Positions 1 to 4,889 of a stretch of DNA of 5,825 nt are shown in pieces (positions within the stretch are counted from its first letter, which is position 1; the number at the start of each line of letters is the position of its first letter). The notes beneath the pieces are model-generated. The model had not been told where the DNA came from. It made no database searches and worked only from the letters and a program-made list of their open reading frames with translations. This stretch comes from Acetobacteraceae bacterium. Its GTDB lineage: Bacteria > Pseudomonadota > Alphaproteobacteria > Acetobacterales > Acetobacteraceae. The stretch lies in assembly GCA_025356735.1 (NCBI GenBank), contig JANXRT010000144.1:1-5825 (forward strand), in the 5' to 3' direction. The position numbers were made by a program, and so were the translations under genes.

Positions 1-1
1 G

Positions 2-370
2 GCGTCGGACACCGCGCGGCTCTGGTTTGAGGACAACCGCTACCAGGACTACCTCTATTTGCACGGCCTGTCGGTCGAGATGGCCGAGGCGATGGCCGAA
101 TACACCCACAAGCGCATCCGCGCCGAACTCGGCTTCTCCGCCGAGGACGACCGCGACATGGAAAAGATGCTGTCGCAATCCTACCGCGGCTCACGCTACT
201 CGTTCGGCTATCCCGCCTGCCCGAAGCTGGAGGACCAGGCCGCGTTGCTGCAGCTGCTCGGCGCCGACCGCATCGGCATTTCGCTGTCGGACGAGTGGCA
301 GCTGCACCCCGAACAATCGACCAGCGCGATCGTGGTGCTCAATCCCAAGGCCAAGTATTTCTCGGTTTAA
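2..370 (+). CDS. metH: Cobalamin-dependent methionine synthase, C-terminal activation domain (5'-truncated by window edge)
   Basis: This is the last 122 residues of B12-dependent methionine synthase, the cytoplasmic enzyme that moves a methyl group from methyltetrahydrofolate via cobalamin to homocysteine. The visible part is the S-adenosylmethionine-binding reactivation domain, which remethylates oxidised cob(II)alamin. The diagnostic stretches are HGLSVEMAEAMAEYTHKRIR (fragment residues 21-40), the SAM-binding signature RGSRYSFGYPACP (residues 62-74), and LHPEQSTSAIVVLNPKAKYF near the end (residues 101-120). The reading frame is open from base 2 and stops with TAA at 368-370. The protein ends just after the KYF motif, so it lacks the roughly 30-residue tail of the E. 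coli enzyme, as in many shorter MetH proteins. The catalytic, folate and cobalamin modules must lie upstream of the window. I see no clear intrinsic terminator after the stop. Confidence 0.95.
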   Translation, partial: ASDTARLWFEDNRYQDYLYLHGLSVEMAEAMAEYTHKRIRAELGFSAEDDRDMEKMLSQSYRGSRYSFGYPACPKLEDQAALLQLLGADRIGISLSDEWQLHPEQSTSAIVVLNPKAKYFSV

Positions 371-518
371 ACGAGAGTACGCCGTGTGATCCGATCGTGC
401 CGACCGTTTCGGTTTCGACAGCCTAAGTCGTTATTTTACCCTTCCGGGCCTTGGATTCGAGAAGCTCCTGCTCCCGAAGTCCATCGTAAGTGTCGGGAAA
501 CTTTACAGTTTAGTGAGA

Positions 519-532
519 TACAATTTTTTGTA
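519..532. promoter_or_regulatory. Short perfect inverted repeat, possible activator site
   Basis: TACAA at 519-523 and TTGTA at 528-532 form a perfect 5-bp dyad around a TTTT spacer. Its centre lies about 70 bp upstream of the transcription start predicted from the sigma-54-like promoter at 569-584, within the range used by enhancer-binding proteins. A second, more widely spaced pair, TTACA at 503-507 and TGTAA at 529-533, overlaps it. Short dyads arise easily in AT-rich DNA, so this is only a candidate. Confidence 0.25.
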
Positions 533-568
533 ATAAATAAGTATTTGAAAATAAACAGTCTTATATTA

Positions 569-584
569 TAGCACGACTTTTGCA
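569..584 (+). promoter_or_regulatory. Candidate sigma-54 (RpoN) -24/-12 promoter of the PEP-CTERM gene
   Basis: The sequence TAGCACGACTTTTGCA matches the sigma-54 consensus TGGCAC-N5-TTGCW at every position except one: the first G of the -24 GG pair is A. The spacing is exactly right, with TAGCAC at 569-574, five bases, then TTGCA at 580-584. Counting from the -12 C at 583, transcription would start near 595, giving a leader of about 30 nt before the ATG at 625. That leader contains a GGAA ribosome binding site. A competing sigma-70 reading, TTGAAA (545-550) with a 16-bp spacer and TATAGC (567-572), is possible but has a weaker -10. The loss of one conserved G is the main reason for caution. 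Confidence 0.55.
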
Positions 585-612
585 ATGGTTTTTGTCAATC
601 CAGTTTTTGATC

Positions 613-618
613 GGAAAA
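613..618 (+). promoter_or_regulatory. Ribosome binding site fixing the PEP-CTERM gene start
   Basis: GGAAAA lies 6 nt before the ATG at 625 and is the only purine-rich Shine-Dalgarno-like stretch nearby. It supports initiation at 625. A start at the in-frame TTG at 580 would fall inside the -12 element of the candidate promoter and would add 15 residues in front of a complete signal peptide. Confidence 0.55.
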
Positions 619-624
619 CGTCCT

Positions 625-1287
625 ATGAACAGAGTGACTCTCGCTGCCGTCGCCGCCGTGTGCCTCTTGTTCGCCATCGCCGCGCCGTCGCGCGCTGCCG
701 TGATCTACAGCAACGTCCCTGACCTATCGTCCAGCCAACTTGCAAATTGCGCCTATAACACCGTCTGCGGGCCCAAGCTCTTCGGCCGCACCGCCTTCGC
801 CGCCCAGGCGTTCACCTTGGCCGCCCCAGCCACAGTCGGCGTCATCAGTTATAACGCCATAGTATCCCTTGGCATCTACGCGACCGGGGCGAACTATGTC
901 ATCCTCAGCGCCGATGGGGCCGGTGGCCTCCCAGGTACCGTCGTTGCCCACGGTGCCGATATCGCACTGACCGTCACCACCGGTCCGATAGGCGTGAATA
1001 ACCCGACCACCGATTACAGCTTCGAGATCGATCCGTTGTGGCTTGCGGCCGGATCGTACTACGTTGCCATCCAGGACATCACCACCAATCAGTTCGATTT
1101 TTTATCCAAGGGCGTCGCCACCAGTGGTGCTGCGCAATCCAACGATGGCGGCAGCACCTGGGCTCTGAAGTACGAGGTCTTCACCAGCGTTGCGGTGTCG
1201 CTCTCCACCCCACTGCCGGAGCCGACATCCATGGCGCTTCTCGGCGTTGGCGTCGCCGGCCTCAGCCTGCGCCGCCGCCGCGCCTGA
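625..1287 (+). CDS. PEP-CTERM sorting domain-containing secreted protein
   Basis: A 220-residue exported protein. Residues 1-24 form a signal peptide: basic MNR, a hydrophobic core, and an SRA cleavage site followed by AVIYSN. The C terminus carries the full PEP-CTERM signal: PLPEPTSMALLG (PEP at 198-200), a short hydrophobic helix to about residue 215, then the RRRR cluster at 216-219. This tail is known to be recognised and cleaved by an exosortase in the inner membrane, after which the protein is exported, often to the extracellular polysaccharide matrix. The body (about 25-195) is rich in Thr, Ser, Gly and beta-branched residues and looks like an all-beta domain. The pattern of QAFTL, GGLPGTVVAHG, WLAAGSYYVAIQ and GGSTW resembles choice-of-anchor-type beta sandwiches, but this family match is an inference. 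Cys42 and Cys48 could form a disulfide. The gene appears monocistronic under the promoter at 569-584. No exosortase is encoded in the window, and its molecular function is unknown. Confidence 0.9.
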   Translation: MNRVTLAAVAAVCLLFAIAAPSRAAVIYSNVPDLSSSQLANCAYNTVCGPKLFGRTAFAAQAFTLAAPATVGVISYNAIVSLGIYATGANYVILSADGAGGLPGTVVAHGADIALTVTTGPIGVNNPTTDYSFEIDPLWLAAGSYYVAIQDITTNQFDFLSKGVATSGAAQSNDGGSTWALKYEVFTSVAVSLSTPLPEPTSMALLGVGVAGLSLRRRRA

Positions 1288-1368
1288 CCTTGATCAGCTC
1301 GGCGCTTCAACTCGCCGACTGGGTCCGATAGGGTTTTTGTGGACATGCTGAACCGTTGTCATTGCATC

Positions 1369-1396
1369 GTCCTGTTGCACAGGACCGGCTGGTTTT
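1369..1396 (+). terminator. Hairpin after the PEP-CTERM gene, possible weak terminator
   Basis: GTCCTGT (1369-1375) and ACAGGAC (1379-1385) form a perfect 7-bp stem around a 3-nt loop, or a 6-bp stem with a 5-nt loop. A TTTT run follows at 1393-1396, but only after seven other bases, so it is not a classical intrinsic terminator. It sits 82 nt past the PEP-CTERM stop and about 80 nt before the next start, in the right place to separate the two genes. It could equally be a processing site or a protein-binding palindrome. Confidence 0.35.
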
Positions 1397-1474
1397 ATTC
1401 ATAGGCTGATGTTTTCGAAGCAGGATGAGCGGTGACGAGTACCATTTCTTCAAGTTGTTGCATTCGACGAAATT

Positions 1475-3352
1475 ATGGCGAAGTCGTTGAGCAATCGGCC
1501 TGAAGAAAGATCACAGGCCACGCGTTCTCTCTCCCTCTCCCAAAAGGCCGCTTCACTGCCCGGCCGGGCGTTTCGGCGATGGCTTTATCGCTGCGACGTG
1601 CAGATCGCGCTGGCGAGGGATTTCCCCGTGGAAATCCGGTTGCCGCGCGGCTCGTCAAGGCTTGTCGCACGCGCGTTGAACCGCGCCGATCTCGACCATC
1701 TGCACACCGAGTTTGTCCCGCAACGCGCGGCGTTCCATGACAATCTCGCCACAGGTCTCGAGGGCTTCGCAGCCCTCGATGGCGGGCAGGTCGTCGCGGT
1801 CTGTTGGTTCGCGCGTCATCAGGAGCAGGACCCGAAGCGTCTGCAGTTTCATTTTCGGGCGACGCAGATCTACACTTTTTCCCTCGCGGTGGCGACGCCC
1901 TACCGCCGAACCGGAATTGCCGCCTCGCTGCAATGGCAGGCCTGGGCGCATTATTCCGCGGCTGGGTTTTCGGAGCTGATCCGGCTGGTGTCGCTGGAAA
2001 ACACCGCGGCGCTCAAGCTGCATCTACACATGGGGTTCCGGCCATGCGGACGCGGACGGCGCCTGTTCCATGTGCTCGGCCGGCGCTTCACGCGCGAGTT
2101 CGATCACGAGCCAGGCCGTTTCGATGACCAGTTGCCGTGGCGGCATGGCCCCGGCGAGGCAAAGCCGGTCGCGAAGATCGATTTCGAATGGATCGCAACC
2201 GAGGAAAAGTTCCAGGCCCTGGCGCCGCAATGGCAGCAGCTTTGCGACCGGGCACGCACCCACTCCCTGTCGCGCGGCTTCGTCTGGCAATGGGCGGCCT
2301 GGACCCACGTCGCGGCACCGCGCGGCTGCCTGCTGCGCCTGCTGGTCGGCCGGGTCGACAACCGCGTCGTGCTGATCCTGCCGCTGGTGCGCGAGGGAAT
2401 CTATCTGCGCTTCCTGTCCTCCGAGAAATTTGAATACCGCGATGTCCTGGTCGAGGATGCAGCGCAGGCGGACACATGGGTCGCCGCGGTCTTGGCGGAG
2501 ATACGGGCGTTGCGCGGCCCCGCCTGCCTGGACCTGCGCGATATCCTCGCCTCCTCTACCCTTGGCCGCGCCTTTGCGACTCTGGAAACCGGCGGGCTGC
2601 GGCGGATCGACGGGTCGCCGATCATCCGGCTCGACCGGTTCGCCGCCTCCGATGATTATTCCAGGCACCTGCCAGCCCACATGGTCGCCGACCAAAGGCG
2701 GCAATGGCGCCGCCTGGCACGCCTGCCCGGCGGGTTCGCCTTCCGTATCGCCGCGGTGCAGGAAATCGAACCGATGGTCGACTGGATTTTCACCCACAAG
2801 CTGCGCTGGGCGACCGAGCGCCAGATACAGGTCGGGGTATTCGACAGCGACGGATACCGGCGGTTCATCAAATCCGTTCTGGGCGATGCCATGACGGAAG
2901 GCCGCGCCATGTTGTGCTGCATCGACGGCGAGCCGGGCATCGCCTCCGCCGGCTTCGGCTTCATCCACGACGATCGCTTTGTTTTCTACGCCTTTGCCTA
3001 CGACAATGAATACGCCTCGTTGTCACCGTCCCGGCTGCTGCTTGAAAGCCTGATCGGATGGTGCCTGGACCAAAAGCTTTCGACGTTCGACTTCCTACCG
3101 GGCAACGAGGCGTATAAACGGATTTGGGCCGACGACACGCTGCCGGTGATCGACGTGCTGCTGGCACTGAACCTGCGCGGCCGGTTCAGGCTGTCGTGGA
3201 GCCGCCGCGCGTTCGGCTGGGTGGTTCGCAGCCGATGGCTTCGAAGCCGCTACGATCTCCTGCCGCCACGGCAGCGCGCCCGGCTGCGTAAACTATTGCT
3301 CGCAGATTGGGACCGCGTATCGTCGATGCACCGTGCCGCCGTTGGATCCTAA
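1475..3352 (+). CDS. Two-domain protein: GNAT N-acetyltransferase fused to CelD/BcsL (FemAB-like) acyltransferase
   Basis: A soluble 625-residue protein with no signal peptide or membrane segment. After a basic N terminus, residues about 60-205 look like a GNAT domain: VATPYRRTGIAASL (139-152) is the acetyl-CoA pyrophosphate-binding motif and ENTAALKLHLHMGFRP (175-190) is the usual GNAT C-terminal motif. Residues about 235-570 match the Acetyltransf_6 (CelD/BcsL) pattern: ADQRRQWRRLARL (405-417), IFTHKLRWATERQ (438-450), IAYD-type strands around FYAFAYDNEY (504-513), and the hallmark FDFLPGNEAYKRIWA (538-552). CelD/BcsL and FemAB-like enzymes transfer acyl or aminoacyl groups to cell-wall or exopolysaccharide components. 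The exact substrate cannot be read here. The ATG at 1475 is the first possible start after the in-frame stop at 1433-1435, but it has no good Shine-Dalgarno sequence, so translation may be weak. Two transferase domains in one chain are unusual. The stop codon overlaps that of the converging permease gene. Confidence 0.85.
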   Translation: MAKSLSNRPEERSQATRSLSLSQKAASLPGRAFRRWLYRCDVQIALARDFPVEIRLPRGSSRLVARALNRADLDHLHTEFVPQRAAFHDNLATGLEGFAALDGGQVVAVCWFARHQEQDPKRLQFHFRATQIYTFSLAVATPYRRTGIAASLQWQAWAHYSAAGFSELIRLVSLENTAALKLHLHMGFRPCGRGRRLFHVLGRRFTREFDHEPGRFDDQLPWRHGPGEAKPVAKIDFEWIATEEKFQALAPQWQQLCDRARTHSLSRGFVWQWAAWTHVAAPRGCLLRLLVGRVDNRVVLILPLVREGIYLRFLSSEKFEYRDVLVEDAAQADTWVAAVLAEIRALRGPACLDLRDILASSTLGRAFATLETGGLRRIDGSPIIRLDRFAASDDYSRHLPAHMVADQRRQWRRLARLPGGFAFRIAAVQEIEPMVDWIFTHKLRWATERQIQVGVFDSDGYRRFIKSVLGDAMTEGRAMLCCIDGEPGIASAGFGFIHDDRFVFYAFAYDNEYASLSPSRLLLESLIGWCLDQKLSTFDFLPGNEAYKRIWADDTLPVIDVLLALNLRGRFRLSWSRRAFGWVVRSRWLRSRYDLLPPRQRARLRKLLLADWDRVSSMHRAAVGS

Positions 3353-4638
3353 GCCACCCGCACCGCCCCCGCCGGCACCCCGCCGGTCCGCAGCCGCATG
3401 ACACGCACGCGGTCGGCCCCCGGCCACATCAGCGCGAGACCGGCCACGCCGCCGGCGATCTGCATCGCGGCACAGACCATGAAGCCGGTGTGGTAGCCGG
3501 CCAGCGGGCTCGCGGCGCCCTCGATGATGCTGCCGTTGATGTAGGGCGCCAGGATGCCCGACAGCGTATAGATCGCGCCGAAGATCGCGATCACCGCGCC
3601 GCGCTGCGATACCGGCGTGAACTCGCTCAGCATCGGCGCGCAGACCACGTAGATCGGTCCGGTCAGCCCGGTGCCGAGCATCAGCAGCGCGATCTCCAGC
3701 GCGCCGCCGCCCGAACCCGGCAACAGCAGCAGCAGGCAGCCGCCGACGATCATCGGCACCGTGCCGAGCACCCCGCGCGACAGCCTCGTGCGCACGCCGC
3801 GGGTGGTCAACGCCTGGGAGATCACGCCCGAGCTGAGCACCGTGATCGCGCCGATCACCCAGGGCAAGGTCGCCAGCCACCCGGCCGTGGTCTGCGAGTA
3901 GCCAAGCCCCTTGACGATGAAAGGCGTCGACCAAGTCAGGGAAAGCGACAGCGACCAGTAGGCGCCGAAGCATGCCAGCGCGCAGCCGATGAAGGTCGGG
4001 CTGAGCAGCAGCTTCGAATACGGCACCCGATCCGACGTGTTGGCCAGCGCCGGCGGATCGCGCAGCGGCCCCTCGCGTCCCAGCACGTACCAGAATGCGG
4101 ACCAGATCAGCCCGACGACGCCCATGACGCCGAACGCCCAATGCCAGGATACGTGCACGATGACCCAGTTTAGCGCCGGCAGCGCCAGGATTACGCCGAA
4201 TGCCGAGCCCTGCGACAGCAGCGCCGTCGGGATGGTACGCTTCTCGTCCGGAAACCATTTATATACCGCGTGGGTGGCGACCGCCGCCGCCGGTCCCTCG
4301 CCGATGCCAAGCAGCACCCGACAGACCAGCAGCGTGGTGAAGCTGACCGAGAACACGATCGGGAACTGCACCAGCGCCCAGGATAGCGCCAGCAGCAGGA
4401 TGATCCACCGGGTCGGCCGCCGGTTGGCGACGAAGCCGACGATCACGCCGGAGATCGAGAACAGCAGGAAGAATGCCGAGCCGAGCAGGCCGAACTGCTT
4501 CGGCGTCAGCTGCATCTCGGTCATGATCGGCACCGCCGCCAGCCCGACCACCGCCTTGTCGGCGAAATTCACCAGCATGTAGGCGAACAGCATCACCGCC
4601 ACGGGCCATGCGCCCTTCGGCGTCTCTTGTGCGGTCAT
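3349..4638 (-). CDS. MFS permease, anion:cation symporter (ACS) type
   Basis: A 429-residue inner-membrane transporter with the alternating hydrophobic segments expected of a 12-helix MFS protein. Helix 1 carries YMLVNFADKAVVG (20-32), a form of the ACS N-Y/F-x-D-R/K signature. The loop 2-3 motif A is degenerate: GFVANRRPTRW (68-78). Helix 4 has CRVLLGIGEGPAAA (106-119), followed by KWFPDEKRTIPTALLSQGSAFG (in 127-148), typical of ACS members that import organic anions such as aromatic or sugar acids with protons. The substrate is not identifiable. The ATG at 4638 is chosen because a strong AGGAGG sits 7 nt upstream; an in-frame TTG at 4659 lies upstream of that ribosome binding site. The 3' end converges on the acyltransferase gene with a 4-bp overlap, and the 5' end is divergent from the CDF gene. 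No neighbouring catabolic gene or regulator in the window points to a substrate. Confidence 0.92.
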   Translation of the reverse strand: MTAQETPKGAWPVAVMLFAYMLVNFADKAVVGLAAVPIMTEMQLTPKQFGLLGSAFFLLFSISGVIVGFVANRRPTRWIILLLALSWALVQFPIVFSVSFTTLLVCRVLLGIGEGPAAAVATHAVYKWFPDEKRTIPTALLSQGSAFGVILALPALNWVIVHVSWHWAFGVMGVVGLIWSAFWYVLGREGPLRDPPALANTSDRVPYSKLLLSPTFIGCALACFGAYWSLSLSLTWSTPFIVKGLGYSQTTAGWLATLPWVIGAITVLSSGVISQALTTRGVRTRLSRGVLGTVPMIVGGCLLLLLPGSGGGALEIALLMLGTGLTGPIYVVCAPMLSEFTPVSQRGAVIAIFGAIYTLSGILAPYINGSIIEGAASPLAGYHTGFMVCAAMQIAGGVAGLALMWPGADRVRVMRLRTGGVPAGAVRVA

Positions 4639-4645
4639 CCAGCTT

Positions 4646-4651
4646 CCTCCT
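4646..4651 (-). promoter_or_regulatory. Strong ribosome binding site of the MFS permease
   Basis: Read on the minus strand this is a perfect AGGAGG, 7 nt before the ATG at 4638. It decides the start against the TTG at 4659, which would place the Shine-Dalgarno inside the coding region. Confidence 0.85.
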
Positions 4652-4655
4652 GCCA

Positions 4656-4720
4656 GCAATGCCCAGTCCTAGCGGCAATGCCCAGTCCTTGCGGCAATGC
4701 CCTGTCCTGGCAGCAATGCC
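4656..4720. repeat. 19-bp tandem direct repeat, three full copies plus a partial fourth
   Basis: The units start at 4656, 4675 and 4694, each 19 bp, with a partial unit at 4713-4720. The unit is GCAATGCCCAGTCCTTGCG, with few differences: copies 1 and 2 differ at one position and copy 3 at a handful. At the junctions of copies 2 and 3 the odd palindrome GGCAATGCC is perfect (4674-4682, 4693-4701); copies 1 and 4 have A for the first G. The array lies just upstream of the permease ribosome binding site, so it is in the promoter or 5' leader of that gene. The 19-bp period is not a multiple of three, which argues against a coding origin. It may be a set of regulator binding sites or a slippage-derived array. 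Confidence 0.8.
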
Positions 4721-4733
4721 TATGCGATGAAAG

Positions 4734-4761
4734 CTTACCGCCAACGGGAATCGGCTACAAT
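4734..4761 (+). promoter_or_regulatory. Weak candidate sigma-70-type promoter toward the CDF gene
   Basis: TACAAT at 4756-4761 matches the -10 consensus at five of six positions. The best partner at a normal distance is CTTACC at 4734-4739, 16 bp upstream, matching the -35 consensus at only three of six. Transcription would start near 4768 and leave a leader of about 120 nt before the GTG at 4890. The weak -35 keeps confidence low. Confidence 0.3.
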
Positions 4762-4889
4762 TCCCGACCTTGCGCGAACACCTGCCGATTGCACGAAGCC
4801 AGTTGCACGGAAACGGTTGGCTGACGGGCCTGCCACCCTCTGCTAGACGCTCTGAGCAATCGGACGAACCGCAACGGATTGGGCAACAA

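Larger units (their letters stand above)
501..600. other. AT-rich island in the metH / PEP-CTERM intergenic region
   Basis: Only 25 of these 100 bases are G or C, and only 10 of 60 over 511-570, while the flanking genes are strongly GC-rich. The island lies directly upstream of the PEP-CTERM gene and contains a candidate dyad and a sigma-54-type promoter (separate entries). An IHF-like stretch, ATACAATTTTTTG at 518-530, matches the WATCAANNNNTTR consensus at its CAA, TT and R positions but not at its second and third bases. DNA bending by IHF is a usual partner of sigma-54 promoters, so a regulatory role is the simplest reading. The rest of the intergenic region (371-500) shows nothing I can name. 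Confidence 0.6.

Noticed and set aside
27..389. 120-codon plus-strand frame overlapping metH
   Set aside because: It is Arg/Ser/Thr-rich low-complexity translation and is an out-of-frame reading of the clear metH 3' end.
441..479. Possible hairpin CTTCCGGG / CCCGAAG as a metH terminator
   Set aside because: It needs a bulge and a loop of about 24 nt, and no T-tract follows.
386..571. Open frame of 61 codons (GTG start) between metH and the PEP-CTERM gene
   Set aside because: It has no ribosome binding site or recognisable protein features, its 3' half runs through the AT-rich island, and its end overlaps the candidate promoter.
1299..1338. Stem TCGGCG/CGCCGA (1299-1304, 1313-1318) followed by TTTTT at 1334-1338 as a terminator for the PEP-CTERM gene
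   Set aside because: The T run begins 15 nt after the stem, too far for an intrinsic terminator, and the stem is short with an 8-nt loop.
2024..2968. 314-codon minus-strand open frame antisense to the acyltransferase gene
   Set aside because: Long antisense frames are expected in GC-rich coding DNA. It has no family signature, while the plus strand encodes conserved GNAT and CelD motifs.
3307..4173. 288-codon plus-strand frame antisense to the permease
   Set aside because: Its composition is biased to Arg, Gln, His and Asp with no motif; it is a typical shadow of a GC-rich membrane protein gene.
4656..4720. The repeat array as a CRISPR
   Set aside because: The units are contiguous, 19 bp long and without spacers, so this is a simple tandem repeat.
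4789..4809. Direct repeat TTGCACG at 4789-4795 and 4803-4809
   Set aside because: Two 7-bp copies 14 bp apart without further symmetry are compatible with chance.
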